A stretch of DNA of 64,000 nt from Deltaproteobacteria bacterium (GCA_016214985.1 JACRMM010000003.1:38679-102678); one strand, 5' to 3'. Shown: positions 1 to 9,476, numbered from the stretch's first letter. The notes: generated by a model not told the origin, from the sequence alone. Made by a program: numbers and translations.

Positions 1-1
1 G

Positions 2-466
2 GTCGCTCGGGCTCCGGTGGTGATCGGCGTGTGCGGCGATCTCTCGGCCTGGGACAAACCCAAGAATCGCGAGGCGCTTCTGGGGCTCGTTGGGGCGGGG
101 GTGGTCAAGGCAACCGAGGAGGCGTTGAACGCGATTCTGGACGACCCGGTCTTCGGGGTCGCCAACAACGGTCCGACCATGATCCTGGCCCGGACCTTCG
201 AGCAACTGGGGATCGCTTACGCCTTCATGGGCCTGGAGGCGGTGCACCAGGGGCTCGGGATGTGCGTGGTGGGCGCGCTGAGCAACGAGGCCACGGGGGC
301 CGCCAGGGAGAAGTACGTGGACGCCAAGGCTGCCCTGGGGATCCCGGACCACATGTACCTGGTCGCCCTGCTCACCCTCGGTGTTCCGGACGAGGAACCC
401 CAGGCGCGGCCCCGCAAGCCCTTCGACGCCGTGGTGTCCCGCGGAAAGATGGGGAACCGCTTCTGA
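2..466 (+). CDS. Nitroreductase family protein, 3' end only
   Basis: C-terminal about 154 residues of a flavin-dependent nitroreductase-like oxidoreductase; the reading frame is open to the left edge (it starts ...VARAPVVIGVCGD), so the true start lies outside the window. The segment runs from the central strand motif VIGVCGD through a helix-rich core (GLGMCVVGAL) to the closing pattern LLTLGVPDEEP-x4-RKP, which is typical of the family's C-terminus. Known members use FMN and NAD(P)H to reduce nitro compounds, quinones or other small acceptors; the physiological substrate cannot be told from sequence. It is followed at once by a 13-bp hairpin and then by the valS promoter, so it is probably the last gene of an upstream unit. 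Confidence 0.8.
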   Translation, partial: VARAPVVIGVCGDLSAWDKPKNREALLGLVGAGVVKATEEALNAILDDPVFGVANNGPTMILARTFEQLGIAYAFMGLEAVHQGLGMCVVGALSNEATGAAREKYVDAKAALGIPDHMYLVALLTLGVPDEEPQARPRKPFDAVVSRGKMGNRF

Positions 467-471
467 CCGGC

Positions 472-505
472 GCCTCGCCCGGGTGGGGCCCTACCCGGGC
501 GAGGC
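472..505 (+). terminator. Hairpin terminator candidate after the nitroreductase gene
   Basis: A perfect 13-bp stem (GCCTCGCCCGGGT at 472-484 with its complement at 493-505) closes over an 8-base loop, starting 6 bases after the stop codon. There is no T-run behind it, so it may act as a factor-assisted terminator or an RNA 3' stabiliser rather than a classical intrinsic terminator. Confidence 0.6.
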
Positions 506-750
506 ACCTCTCCGTCCCACCCCCCTGGCACTGAGCAGAGTTCCGGCCGTTACCGCCACGGCGGCAACGATCTCCCCCGGGTCTGCAGACCCGGACTTCT
601 TCGCCGCGGCCCACAATCTCTTCAACGGGCGGCAGTACACCTCCGACCTCCGAAACCCCGAACGGTGGGCGGAGGGAGGGGCCCGGATCCGGTTCTCGCC
701 CGAGATGCGGGCCGAGGGGCGAGCTCTGCTTTCCCACCCCTCCCTGCTCG

Positions 751-779
751 TTGACGCGCCCCGTCGTTTTCCCTAGTAT
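751..779 (+). promoter_or_regulatory. Sigma70-type promoter for valS
   Basis: TTGACG (751-756) and TAGTAT (774-779) are separated by exactly 17 bases. Transcription would begin near 786, leaving a leader of about 30 bases before the valS start at 817. It would drive the overlapping valS-nadC-EamA-methyltransferase set. Confidence 0.65.
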
Positions 780-816
780 CCAGCCTTTCTTCCGCCGCCC
801 CATCGCGAGGAACCCG

Positions 817-3498
817 ATGCCCTCCCCCGCCCCCGCCCTCGGCCCGTACGATCCCCACGCCCTCGAGGAGAAGTGGTACCAGCGCTCCCTCGAGCGCCAC
901 CTCTTCCACGCCGACGCGGCCTCGCCGAAGCCGCCCTTCTCCATCGTCATCCCGCCGCCGAACGTGACGGGCTCGCTCCACATGGGCCATGCGCTCAACA
1001 ACACGCTCCAGGACGTGCTCGTGCGCTACAAGCGCATGGACGGCTTCGAGGCCCTGTGGATGCCGGGCACCGACCACGCCGGGATCGCGACGCAGAACGT
1101 GGTGGAGCGGATGCTCGCAAAGGAGGGCACCTCCCGCGAAGCGCTCGGCCGCGCGGGGTTCGTCGAGCGGGTGTGGACGTGGAAGGCCGAGTCGGGCGGC
1201 ACGATCATCCACCAACTGAAGCGCCTCGGGGCCTCCTGCGACTGGGACCGGGAGCGCTTCACCATGGACGAGGGCCTCTCCCGGGCCGTGCGAGAGGTGT
1301 TCTGCCGCCTCTACGACGAGGGGCTCATCTACCAGGGCGACTACATCACGAACTGGTGCCCCCGCTGCCACACCGCCCTCTCGGATCTCGAGGTGGAGCA
1401 CGAGGACGCCCAGGGGCACCTCTGGCACCTGCGCTATCCCTTCTTGGACGGCTCCGGAGAGGTGGTCGTCGCCACGACCCGCCCCGAGACCATGCTCGGC
1501 GACACGGCCGTGGCCGTACACCCGGAGGACGAGCGCTACCAGGGCCTCGTCGGCAAGGTGCTCGTCCTGCCGCTCGTGGGGCGTGAGATCCCGCTCATCG
1601 CCGACGCGACCGTGGACCCGGCCTTCGGCACCGGCGCCGTGAAGGTGACGCCCGCCCACGACCCGAACGACTTCGCCACCGGCCTGCGCCACGGCCTCGC
1701 CCAGATCGCGGTCATCGGCAAGGACGGCGCGATGACCGCCGACGCTGGCGCGGCCTACGCCGGCCTCGACCGCTACGCGGCCCGAAAGAAGGTGCTCGCC
1801 GACCTTGAAGCCGCGGGCGCGCTCCTGAAGGAGGAGGCGCACGGCCACGCGGTGGGCCACTGCTACCGGTGTCACACCGTGATCGAGCCGCTCGTCTCCC
1901 GCCAGTGGTTCGTGAGGGTGAAGCCGCTCGCCGACGCTGCCATGGACGCGGTGCGCGACGGCCGCACCCGCATTGTGCCCGCTCAGTGGGAGAAGACCTA
2001 CTTCCACTGGATGGAGAACATCCGCGACTGGTGCATCTCGCGCCAGATCTGGTGGGGACATCGCATCCCCGCCTTCACCTGCTCCGCGTGCGGCGTGGTC
2101 ACGGTGTCGCGCACCGACCTCTCGACGTGCCCGGCCTGCAGCGGTGCTGTGACCCAGGAGACCGACGTCCTCGACACCTGGTTCTCGTCGGCCCTGTGGC
2201 CATTCTCCACCATGGGCTGGCCCGACCGCACCCCGGAGCTCGCGAAGTTCTACCCCACCTCGGTCCTCATCACGGGCTTCGACATCCTCTTCTTCTGGGT
2301 GGCCCGGATGATGATGATGGGCCTGAAGTTCATGGGAGAGGTGCCCTTCACCGACGTCTACATCCACGCCCTGGTCCGCGACGAAAAGGGCCAGAAGATG
2401 TCAAAGTCCAAGGGCAACGTCATCGACCCCCTGGAGGTGATCGGCCAGTTCGGGGCCGACGCCTTCCGTTTCACGCTCTGCGCCTTCGCTGCCCAGGGCC
2501 GCGACGTGCGCCTCTCCACCGAGCGGATCGAGGGCTACAGCCGCTTCGTGAACAAGGTGTGGAACGCCGCGAAGTTCGCCCTGATGAACCTGGAGGATTT
2601 CGACCCGGCCGGCGCCGAGGTGCCCTTCGCCGACCTTTCGCCCCAGGACCGCTGGGTGCTCACCCGCTTGAAGGCGGCCGTGTCTGACGTGCGCCGGGGA
2701 ATCGAGGCCTACGAGTTCGACAAGGCGGCGAGCGCCGCCTACCAATTCGTGTGGCGGGAGTTCTGTGACTGGTACATCGAGCTGGCCAAGCGGCCCTTGT
2801 TTGCCGCCGATGCGCCCCGGGCGCGCCTCGGCACCCAGCAGACCCTGGTACGGGCCCTCGACGCCATCTTCCGCGTGCTCCACCCCTTTACGCCGTTCGT
2901 GAGCGAGGAGCTCTGGGGCCACCTGCCCTGGCCCGCCTTCCTGGGCGAGCGGCCGGCGAGCCTCGTCACGGCGCGCTTCCCGCGGCCCGAGGAGATGCCC
3001 TCCGACGAGGCGGCCACGGTTCGCATCGAACTCGTTCAGGCCGCGATCTCGGCGATCCGCAACGTGCGGGGTGAAATGAACGTGCCCCCGTCGAAGAAGA
3101 TCACGGCGCTCGTCCAGGGCGAACCCGCGGCGCTCGAGACGATCCGGGCCGAGGCCGACTCGGTCCGGGCCCTGGCCGGACTGGAGCGGCTGGAGGTGCT
3201 CGCCGCCGGCGCGCCGAAGCCCGAGAAGGCCGCCGCGGCCGTGGCGCCGGGGCTCGAGATCTTCCTGCCGCTCTCGGGCCTCGTGGACCTCGGGGAGGAG
3301 GAGCGGCGGCTCAAGAAGGAGATCGAGAAGCTCGAGGCCGACGCGGCAAAGATCGCGGCCAAGCTCCACAACCCCCAGTTCGCCGAGAAGGCCCCGGAGG
3401 CCGTGGTCGCAAAGGAGCGAGCCCGCGCAGCCGAGCTCGAGGACGCCCTCGGGAAGCTCCGAGCGGGCCTCGCCCGCGTCGTCGCGGCGGCGGGATGA
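817..3498 (+). CDS. valS: Valyl-tRNA synthetase
   Basis: Charges tRNA-Val in the cytoplasm. The 893-residue protein carries the class I signatures HMGH (residues 55-58, in [12 protein letters not shown]) and KMSKS (about 527-531), the CP1 editing domain between them ([17 protein letters not shown]), an anticodon-binding helical domain, and the C-terminal coiled-coil arm ([19 protein letters not shown]) that distinguishes ValRS from IleRS. Cys pairs (CPRC, CSAC/CPAC) in the catalytic half look like zinc sites. The start was set at ATG 817 rather than an upstream in-frame ATG at 751, because a GCGAGG ribosome site sits 7 bases before 817 and 751 coincides with the promoter -35 box. Its TGA overlaps the nadC ATG (ATGA), so translation is probably coupled. 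Confidence 0.97.
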   Translation: MPSPAPALGPYDPHALEEKWYQRSLERHLFHADAASPKPPFSIVIPPPNVTGSLHMGHALNNTLQDVLVRYKRMDGFEALWMPGTDHAGIATQNVVERMLAKEGTSREALGRAGFVERVWTWKAESGGTIIHQLKRLGASCDWDRERFTMDEGLSRAVREVFCRLYDEGLIYQGDYITNWCPRCHTALSDLEVEHEDAQGHLWHLRYPFLDGSGEVVVATTRPETMLGDTAVAVHPEDERYQGLVGKVLVLPLVGREIPLIADATVDPAFGTGAVKVTPAHDPNDFATGLRHGLAQIAVIGKDGAMTADAGAAYAGLDRYAARKKVLADLEAAGALLKEEAHGHAVGHCYRCHTVIEPLVSRQWFVRVKPLADAAMDAVRDGRTRIVPAQWEKTYFHWMENIRDWCISRQIWWGHRIPAFTCSACGVVTVSRTDLSTCPACSGAVTQETDVLDTWFSSALWPFSTMGWPDRTPELAKFYPTSVLITGFDILFFWVARMMMMGLKFMGEVPFTDVYIHALVRDEKGQKMSKSKGNVIDPLEVIGQFGADAFRFTLCAFAAQGRDVRLSTERIEGYSRFVNKVWNAAKFALMNLEDFDPAGAEVPFADLSPQDRWVLTRLKAAVSDVRRGIEAYEFDKAASAAYQFVWREFCDWYIELAKRPLFAADAPRARLGTQQTLVRALDAIFRVLHPFTPFVSEELWGHLPWPAFLGERPASLVTARFPRPEEMPSDEAATVRIELVQAAISAIRNVRGEMNVPPSKKITALVQGEPAALETIRAEADSVRALAGLERLEVLAAGAPKPEKAAAAVAPGLEIFLPLSGLVDLGEEERRLKKEIEKLEADAAKIAAKLHNPQFAEKAPEAVVAKERARAAELEDALGKLRAGLARVVAAAG

Positions 3499-4355
3499 GC
3501 GCCGACTGGGCCGCGGAGTTTCCCCTCCTCGCGGCGGACCGGGTGCTCCGGGCCGCGCTGGAGGAGGACGTGGGCACGGGCGACGTAACCACGCTCTGCT
3601 CGGTGCCCGCGGGTGCTCGTACCCGCGCCTGCCTCGTGGCCAAGGAGCCCCTTCGGCTCGCTGGGCTGCCGGGGTTCGTGCGGACCTTCGAGCTCCTCGG
3701 CGCCGGCGACCTCTCCTGGGACCTCCACGCGGCCGACGGCGATGACCTGGCGGCGGGAATCCGGGTGCTCGACGTCGAGGGCGACGCCCGGCGCCTCCTC
3801 ACCGGCGAGCGCACGGCCCTGAACCTCCTCCAGCGCCTCTCGGGCATCGCGACGATGACGGCCCGCTGGTGCCGGCACCTGGAAGGGACGGCAGCACAGC
3901 TCGTGGACACGCGCAAGACCACCCCCGGCCTGCGGGCCCTGGAGAAGTATGCGGTGCGGGTGGGCGGCGCGCGCAACCACCGCACAGGCCTCTTCGACGG
4001 CGTGCTCCTGAAGGAGAATCACCTGCGCGCGGCCGGCGGAATCGGCCCGGCCGTGGCCGCGGCCCGGGCCCGGGCGCCCCACACGCTGCGGGTCGAGGTC
4101 GAGGTGACGACGCTCGCCGAACTCGACGAAGCCCTGGCCTCCGGCGCCGACGCGGTGCTGCTCGACAACATGGACCTCGCGACCCTGGTCAAGGCGGTGA
4201 CGCGGACGGGTGGTCGCGCGCTCCTGGAGGCCTCTGGCGGCGTGACCGAGGAGCGGCTGCGGACCATCGCCGAAACCGGGGTGGACCTCGTCTCCGCCGG
4301 GGCACTGACGCACTCGGCTCGCGCCGTGGACCTCTCGTTCCTCTTCGAAGTCTAA
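3495..4355 (+). CDS. nadC: Nicotinate-nucleotide pyrophosphorylase (quinolinate phosphoribosyltransferase)
   Basis: Converts quinolinate and PRPP to nicotinate mononucleotide in de novo NAD synthesis. The 286-residue protein has the family hallmarks: DTRKTTPG (residues 138-145), [13 protein letters not shown] (151-163), LLKENH, and the C-terminal barrel strands VLLDNMD and LEASGGV. The length matches typical NadC. The start overlaps the valS stop by four bases. No nadA or nadB is present in the window, so the earlier steps must be encoded elsewhere. Confidence 0.96.
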   Translation: MSADWAAEFPLLAADRVLRAALEEDVGTGDVTTLCSVPAGARTRACLVAKEPLRLAGLPGFVRTFELLGAGDLSWDLHAADGDDLAAGIRVLDVEGDARRLLTGERTALNLLQRLSGIATMTARWCRHLEGTAAQLVDTRKTTPGLRALEKYAVRVGGARNHRTGLFDGVLLKENHLRAAGGIGPAVAAARARAPHTLRVEVEVTTLAELDEALASGADAVLLDNMDLATLVKAVTRTGGRALLEASGGVTEERLRTIAETGVDLVSAGALTHSARAVDLSFLFEV

Positions 4356-4447
4356 CCGTGCTTCCTCAGGAGGGAGGGCGGGGGCCTGCCGGAGCGGAGC
4401 CGCCCGGCCCCTCGACGCCCCCGTCATTGCCTCCGATCGCGGCCCCC

Positions 4448-5440
4448 GTGTCTTACGCGGCGGCCGCGCGAGAATCCTCCGCCCCGACCGCCGGGCATCG
4501 GGCGGCGGAGCGAGGCAGGCCCCCGCTCGCCCGACACCAGTATCTCCTCCACCTCCTCTCGGCCTCGCTCGCGGTGACGCTCTGGGGCGTCTCCTACGCG
4601 GTGATCCGCGTGGCTGTGCACGAGATCCCACCGCTCACCCTCGCGTCGCTTCGCTTCGTGCTCGCGGCCGCGGTCTTGTGGCCGGCCGCACGACGCCGGT
4701 GCCGGGGCGAGCGCCTCGCGCCCGAGGATCACTGGACCACCTTCGGCCTCGGCTTTCTGGGCGTCACCCTCTACTTCGCGTTCGAGAACTGGGGCCTGTA
4801 CTTCACGACCGCGTCCCACGGGTCGCTGATCATCGCCACGATTCCCCTGGCGACGGCGCTGGTCGAGGCCATCCAGCGCCGGACCCTCCCGTCCGCCTGG
4901 CTGCTCGGAGGACTGGCGACGGCACTCGTCGGCATCGGTCTTACGGTGGGCTCCTCCGGCCGCGAGGCCACGGTGCTCGGCGACCTCCTCGTCCTGGGCG
5001 CGGTGTTCTCGTGGGTCGGCTACACCTTCCTCGCCCGTCACCTCTCGGATCGGTACTCGCCCCTCTTCATCACTCAGTCGGCCCTGGTGGTAGGTGCGGT
5101 CACCCTGGCACCGCTAGCGGCCCTGGAACTCCTGCACCATCCGATACGACGCATTCCCTCGCCGCTCGCCTGGGCGTCGGTTGCCTACCTCGGCGTGTTC
5201 TGCTCTGCCCTGTGTTATCTGCTCTGGAACGCCGCGATCCCCGTCCTGGGCGTGACCGTGTCGAGCAACCTCCTCAACGCAACGCCGCTGGTCGGCGTGC
5301 TCACCGGCGTCGTAGCCCTGGGAGAGCCGTTCACAGCCACCGCCGCCCTCGGGAGCGCCCTGATCCTCGGGGGCGTCGTCGTGGCGAGCCGCCCCCCGGC
5401 GGCGCCTCGGGAGGCGGACCTGGCCGAGGAGTTCCGATGA
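4448..5440 (+). CDS. EamA/DMT-superfamily transporter
   Basis: Inner-membrane permease of the drug/metabolite transporter type; the substrate is unknown. About ten hydrophobic helices are visible from LLHLLSASLAVTLWGVSYAV to the C-terminal GSALILGGVVVASR, arranged as two EamA repeats of five helices; the first repeat carries the usual LRFVLAA motif and the second ends with NATPLVGVLTGVVALGE. The start is uncertain: GTG 4448 gives 330 residues and a short soluble N-terminus, while an AGGAGGGAGG tract at about 4368 could serve an upstream alternative such as TTG 4427. The stop overlaps the next gene's ATG (ATGA at 5437-5440). Confidence 0.85.
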   Translation: MSYAAAARESSAPTAGHRAAERGRPPLARHQYLLHLLSASLAVTLWGVSYAVIRVAVHEIPPLTLASLRFVLAAAVLWPAARRRCRGERLAPEDHWTTFGLGFLGVTLYFAFENWGLYFTTASHGSLIIATIPLATALVEAIQRRTLPSAWLLGGLATALVGIGLTVGSSGREATVLGDLLVLGAVFSWVGYTFLARHLSDRYSPLFITQSALVVGAVTLAPLAALELLHHPIRRIPSPLAWASVAYLGVFCSALCYLLWNAAIPVLGVTVSSNLLNATPLVGVLTGVVALGEPFTATAALGSALILGGVVVASRPPAAPREADLAEEFR

Positions 5441-6627
5441 CGCTGCCTTCGGCCCTCGTCCCGTGTCCGCGGCCGGCCTGTCCGGGGTGCCCGCTGCGGG
5501 ACGTGCCCTACGCGGACCAACTGGAGGCGAAGCGCCAGCGCGTGGAGCAGGCGTTCCGGGAGCGCTTCACGCCGCTCGACGCACCCTTTCCGGCCGTGCT
5601 CCCGACCTGGCCGAGCCCCCGCGTCACGGGGTATCGGTCGAGCGCCAAGCTCGCCCTCGGGCGGGCCGCGCGGGGAAAGGGGGCGGTCGTAGGCCTCTAC
5701 GAGCGCGACTCCCACCGGGTGCTCGACCTGCGCCGCTGCCCCGTCCACGATCCTCTCGTGACCGCGGGACTGCGGGCCCTGGCCGGCCTCCTCGACCGCG
5801 CCCCGCAGCTCCTCTCCGCGCGGGTCGGCGGCCAGGGCTGGCTTCGGTACGCGGCGTTCCAGGCGAGCACGGCCGACGAGGTGCTCCACGTGACGCTGGT
5901 CACCCGGTCCGCCGAGGACCCGGGCCTGCTAGCCTCCCTGGCGGCCCGGCTGCGAGAGGCGGTCCCCCGGGTCTCGGGGATCACCTGGAACGTGAATCCC
6001 TCCCCGGGCAACGAGATCTTCGGCCCGGACTGGCGCCCGCTCTGGGGGAACGAGTGCCTGTACGAGCGCCTCGGCGACCACCGGTTCCGGGCGTCCCCCG
6101 GCTCCTTCCTCCAGGCGAACCGGGAGCAGGCCGGGTGGGTGTACCGCCTCGCCCGGGACCTCCTCGCCCCGGGCCCCTCGGACGACGTGCTCGACCTCTA
6201 CTCCGGGGTCGGCAGCCTCGCGCTGCACCTGGCCTCGGGCGCCCGGCGCGTGGTCGGCATCGAGGGCGCTCCCCAGGGCGCGGCCGACGCGGCCTGGGGA
6301 GCTGAGGCCGCCGGGCTCGCCCACGCGTCCTTCGAAACCGGCCGGGTCGAAGACGTCCTTCCGCGTCTCGGGGCCCAGGGCTTCCGGCCGACTCTCGTCA
6401 CTCTCAACCCGCCGCGAAAGGGCGCCGCCCCCGAGGTGCTCCAGGAGATCCTGAACCTCGCGCCCCGCGCGGTCCTCTACGTCTCCTGCAACCCCGAGAC
6501 GCTCGCCCGCGACGCGGCCGCACTGTGCCGCTTCGGAGCCTACCGCTTGCCCCTCGTCCAACCGGTGGACTTCTTTCCCCTCACCGCCCACGTCGAGACC
6601 GTCGCGCACTTCGAGGCGACGGCCTGA
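5437..6627 (+). CDS. RlmD/TrmA-family 23S rRNA (uracil-C5)-methyltransferase
   Basis: SAM-dependent RNA methyltransferase of the RlmD/RumA group, which makes 5-methyluridine in 23S rRNA. The 396-residue protein starts with a 4Fe-4S cysteine cluster (Cys10, Cys15, Cys18, with Cys101 as the likely fourth ligand), then a central domain, then the Rossmann methyltransferase fold with motif I DLYSGVGSLALHLA, NPPRKG, and the catalytic cysteine in YVSCNPETLARD (about residue 351). The TRAM domain seen in E. coli RlmD is not evident, as in the short RlmC/RlmD-like forms. The exact target uridine cannot be fixed from sequence, so no gene symbol is given. It is the last gene of the coupled valS set. Confidence 0.9.
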   Translation: MTLPSALVPCPRPACPGCPLRDVPYADQLEAKRQRVEQAFRERFTPLDAPFPAVLPTWPSPRVTGYRSSAKLALGRAARGKGAVVGLYERDSHRVLDLRRCPVHDPLVTAGLRALAGLLDRAPQLLSARVGGQGWLRYAAFQASTADEVLHVTLVTRSAEDPGLLASLAARLREAVPRVSGITWNVNPSPGNEIFGPDWRPLWGNECLYERLGDHRFRASPGSFLQANREQAGWVYRLARDLLAPGPSDDVLDLYSGVGSLALHLASGARRVVGIEGAPQGAADAAWGAEAAGLAHASFETGRVEDVLPRLGAQGFRPTLVTLNPPRKGAAPEVLQEILNLAPRAVLYVSCNPETLARDAAALCRFGAYRLPLVQPVDFFPLTAHVETVAHFEATA

Positions 6628-7008
6628 GGTCACCCGAGAGGCGTTCGCTCTGAAAGGGCGCACGGCCGCCCCGACGGCCGAACTCCGACTGCCCACGAGC
6701 ATGTTTCCGGAATGTCCGTCACCTTCCAAAATCCACCAGATTCGGAAGGCTGCTCGGGCGAGCCTTTCAGAACTCCATGCAGCCTTTCTGCAAATGCGCC
6801 TGCTAGTGTTGAGGGCTCACTCTGCGAGAGAGTTCCCCCGGGCGACGACCTGGACCGGCACGGGGGCGCAGGGTGGTCCCCAGCGACCTCGGGCACCCCA
6901 CCAGGCATGAGGGTCCGCACCGGCCGATTCAGAAAGTTGAGGGTACGCGGCGAGCCAGGGCAAACCCCAGCTCGTAGAAGAAGCGGATCGTGAGCACAGA
7001 GTCTCAGG
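6628..7008. other. Gene-free left edge of the accessory island
   Basis: No convincing gene. Short open frames overlap on the plus strand but show no family features. Base composition drops compared with the valS block. A stretch near 6768-6800 (TTTCAGAACTCC then CAGCCTTTCTGCAAAT) loosely resembles 8320-8350 on the other side of the QueG-like gene, too weakly to call a direct repeat. Confidence 0.4.
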
Positions 7009-8049
7009 TCAGTCCTCGCGCGCGTGCGTCACTCGCTGCTTTGCCCACAGGCCCATTTCGCGGACTCGTGCGTCCGAATCGTTACAGGCTGCGTCAATGT
7101 ACTCCCGGTACTCTTCCTTCCCGGAGTTGGCCATGGCCCGTATGCTCGAAGCCCTCCAAATCCACTGGGCCTCCGGCTTGATGTACCAGAACCAAGGTTG
7201 CAGGACGGTCTTGTAAGAGATCTCGTCCATCTGAAAGATGTTCTCCAGGGTCGCGACGGAGGCAAGTGCATCCAGGCCCGGGAATGTCTCCCCTTCCTTC
7301 CACTTCCTCTCGTTCATCGGGCAGACGTCCTGGCAAACGTCGCACCCGTAAAGCCACTCCCCCATCTGAGAGCGTCGGTCTTCCGACGGAAGGTCGCGCA
7401 GCGAGTAGCTGAGGTAGGCAATACAGGCGCCCATGTTCATCGTGTTCGGAGCCTGCAATGCCTTCGTCGGGCACGCGTCAATGCAGCGGGTGCACCCGTC
7501 CGGGCAGAGCGAGGTTTTCTTCAACGGTTCGTCGGGAGTGAGTTCCTTATCGACCGCCCAGACGTCCAACCACTGCCAAGACCCATATTTCGTGTAGAGG
7601 AAGTTGTTCTTGGCGATGCGACCGAGACCCGCTCGAACGGCGGTAAGCCGAGTCGTCGCCGCAACCGGATCCGTGTTCTTCGCTTGCATGCCGTTTTCTT
7701 GCAGAAACGCCTCGAAGGCGGTCGCGGCAGCGTGTTCGTTGGACCCGGGTAGTCGGCCATCAAAGACATACACCTTGCCGAAGCGGCCCTTCAACCCGTC
7801 GGGCAACCGGTACCTGTTGTAGCGTCGTGCGCAGACGACGAGGGACCTTGCCCATTCGAAAACGGCACGCGGCCGTGCGAGACGCTCCAGCCAGTCGTAG
7901 AGACGCTTGGATTCTGGGAAGAGTGCACTACGTCTGGCCAGTTCGAGCAAATACTCCTCAAAGTCCGTGGCATCGGCAATCCCGCAAGCATCATAACCAA
8001 GTTCGAGGGCCTTATGCTTCACCGCCTCCGAAAGAGCCTTTTCCACCAT
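7009..8049 (-). CDS. QueG-like double 4Fe-4S cluster protein (COG1600 family)
   Basis: Predicted cytoplasmic iron-sulfur oxidoreductase related to epoxyqueuosine reductase. In 346 residues it has an N-terminal domain, a GLGRIAKNN motif aligning with the cobalamin-binding region of QueG, and two ferredoxin-type clusters: Cys182-x3-Cys186-x2-Cys189-x3-Cys193 and Cys236-x2-Cys239-x3-Cys243 (CDVCQDVCP). A C-terminal HEAT-like tail (ASSIRAMANSGKEEY) resembles QueG. It is divergent enough that queuosine synthesis is only one possibility; related proteins act on other substrates. The start is ATG 8049 because GGAGG lies 6 bases ahead; an in-frame ATG at 8073 lacks a site. Codon use is less GC-biased than in neighbouring genes, and it sits alone beside transposase remnants, which suggests recent gain. 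Confidence 0.75.
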   Translation of the reverse strand: MVEKALSEAVKHKALELGYDACGIADATDFEEYLLELARRSALFPESKRLYDWLERLARPRAVFEWARSLVVCARRYNRYRLPDGLKGRFGKVYVFDGRLPGSNEHAAATAFEAFLQENGMQAKNTDPVAATTRLTAVRAGLGRIAKNNFLYTKYGSWQWLDVWAVDKELTPDEPLKKTSLCPDGCTRCIDACPTKALQAPNTMNMGACIAYLSYSLRDLPSEDRRSQMGEWLYGCDVCQDVCPMNERKWKEGETFPGLDALASVATLENIFQMDEISYKTVLQPWFWYIKPEAQWIWRASSIRAMANSGKEEYREYIDAACNDSDARVREMGLWAKQRVTHARED

Positions 8050-8395
8050 GGTCGCCTCCACGCGTTGTGTCACATCCCCAGTAAGACGTCTACCTAGACG
8101 CTCACCCTAGCACGCTTGCCGGTTGGGCCTCCAGGCCTAACTCTAAGGGCACCAAAAATCGGTCCACAAGACCCTTCTTGTTGGTGGTTAAATCGCAACG
8201 AAGGTCTTCCTAAGAAATCAAGAAGAGCGGACACGAAATAGTTCGCTCAGGGCAACGAGGTCGCCCCTTGGAGGCCTTGTTCAGAACGAACCCGATTCGC
8301 AACAGATCCGCGGGAGCGTTCAGAAAGTTGTTCCAGCCTTTTCGCAATCTGGGTATCCGATTGACTCAACCGACCTCAACCTGTAGTTTCGGCCT
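8050..8395. other. Spacer between QueG-like gene and IS1595 remnant
   Basis: Lower-GC, gene-free DNA that should hold the QueG-like gene's promoter and the left end of the IS1595-type element. I could not identify a terminal inverted repeat matching the far side, so the element's left boundary is unresolved. Confidence 0.4.
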
Positions 8396-9235
8396 ATGGT
8401 CGAAGACTACCGCCGAACGCTGGCGGAGTTTGAGCAGCGCTTCTCGACCGAGGAGGCGTGCCGTGCGTATCTCGCTGCCATGCGGTGGCCAGAGGGTTTC
8501 GTCTGCCCCGGTTGTGGCGGTGGATCGGCCTGGGCGATGAAGAGAGCGTTGTGGCTTTGTACCAGTTGCAGACACCAACCTTCGGTTACCGCGGGGACGA
8601 TCTTCCAGGATAGCCGTATGCCCCTTGTGACTTGGTTCCGTGCCATGTGGCACGTCACAAGCCAGAAGAATGGGATGAGCGCCCTCGGGCTGCAACGTGT
8701 ACTTGGACTCGGCAGTTATCAGACTTCCTGGACGATGCTGCACCAGTTGAGACGAGCTATGATCCGCCCAGGGCGCGACCGCCTGAGCGGAATCGTGGAA
8801 GTGGACGAGACCTATTGGGGTGCTGAAGAGGAAGGAGTGATCGGCCGCCTTACGCACGACAAGGCCTCGATCGTCGTGGCAGCTTAGAAAGACGGCCGCG
8901 GGATTGGTCGAATTCGGATGGAACGTATTGCGGATCTGACCAAGGCGAGCCTACACGCTTTCGTCGCCAAAGCTATCGAACCCGGCAGCACGGTCGTTAC
9001 GGACGGTGATCCTATCTGGGCCTTGAAGGTTACGTCCACACTCGTCAAGTTCAACGTCGCCAGAGCGAAGGGGAGCATCTGCTGCCCAGGCTGCACCGAG
9101 TGGTCGGTCTCTTGAAACGCTGGCTCCTGGGCACCCACCAGGGGGCGGTCGGTCATGGGCATCTGGACTACTACCTCGACGAGTTTACGTTTCGATTCAA
9201 CCGCCGAAAATCGGCCCCCGCTCGGTGCTCCGCAG
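8396..9235 (+). pseudogene. IS1595-family transposase, broken by a nonsense codon and a frameshift
   Basis: The N-terminal zinc ribbon (CPGCGG ... CTSCRHQ) and the first catalytic block (GIVEVDETYWGA) are intact. An in-frame TAG at 8885-8887 interrupts the chain exactly where relatives read ...AAEDGRGIG, consistent with one GAG-to-TAG change; the same frame then continues (KDGRGIGRIRM, ASLHAFV, GSTVVTDG). A one-base indel near 9005-9018 moves the rest to another frame: GLEGYVHTRQV, GEHLLPRLHRVVGLLKRW, LLGTHQGAV and DYYLDEFTFRFNRRKS, the last two being strong IS1595 hallmarks. The C-terminal tail beyond about 9235 is not recognisable. The element is dead unless supplied with transposase in trans. 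Confidence 0.85.
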
Positions 9236-9432
9236 AAGAGGAGCCCCGGAAGCCGGGTGCGGACTCCCAGCTTGTCGGCTCGCGAAGCCTATCCGGGGCT
9301 GTGCCTGACTGTGCCTATCATAACCGAAAGTCTCCCCGAAAAACCCGAACGTTTCCGAAGGCTCGTCTCAAAACCCCTTTGCGCTCGGATGCTTACAAAA
9401 CCGCCGAAAACTGGGGGGTTGCCTATGTGCCG

Positions 9433-9476
9433 CTGCAAGACCTCTATCCCCGGTTCAAATCTGGGTGGCGCCTCCA
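9433..9476 (+). pseudogene. 3' half of a tRNA-Cys(GCA) gene
   Basis: Reading 5' to 3': a seven-base anticodon loop CTGCAAG containing GCA (9433-9439), ACCTC (3' strand of an anticodon stem), TATC, then a complete T-arm CCCGG-TTCAAAT-CTGGG (9449-9465), an acceptor 3' strand TGGCGCC, discriminator T and an encoded CCA (9474-9476). This matches the 3' half of bacterial tRNA-Cys. The matching 5' half (which should begin GGCGCCA about 30 bases upstream) is absent and the anticodon stem has no partner, so it is not functional. Such 3' pieces are the usual attachment-site remnant of elements that integrate into tRNA genes. Confidence 0.75.

Larger units (their letters stand above)
467..816. other. 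Intergenic region ahead of valS
   Basis: Apart from the hairpin at 472-505 and the promoter at 751-779, I see no gene here. An open frame crosses part of it but has no recognisable protein features. A T-box leader was looked for before valS; the specifier/antiterminator signature (AGGGTGGNACC) is not present. Confidence 0.5.

Noticed and set aside
381..776. 131-residue open frame between the nitroreductase gene and valS
   Set aside because: It starts inside the nitroreductase gene, ends over the valS promoter, and shows no family motifs.
467..816. T-box riboswitch for valS
   Set aside because: GGTGGGCGG near 664 superficially resembles the antiterminator, but the conserved AGGGTGGNACC and a specifier stem are missing, and the valS promoter lies downstream of it.
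3869..5440. 523-residue frame as the full EamA transporter
   Set aside because: Its first about 190 residues run out of frame through nadC; the transporter homology begins after 4448.
6712..6993. 93-residue open frame in the island's left edge
   Set aside because: No ribosome site or recognisable motif, and overlaps other equally weak frames.
8885..8887. Pyrrolysine read-through of the amber codon in the IS1595 gene
   Set aside because: A separate frameshift also breaks the gene and no pyl genes are in view, so ordinary decay is the simpler reading.
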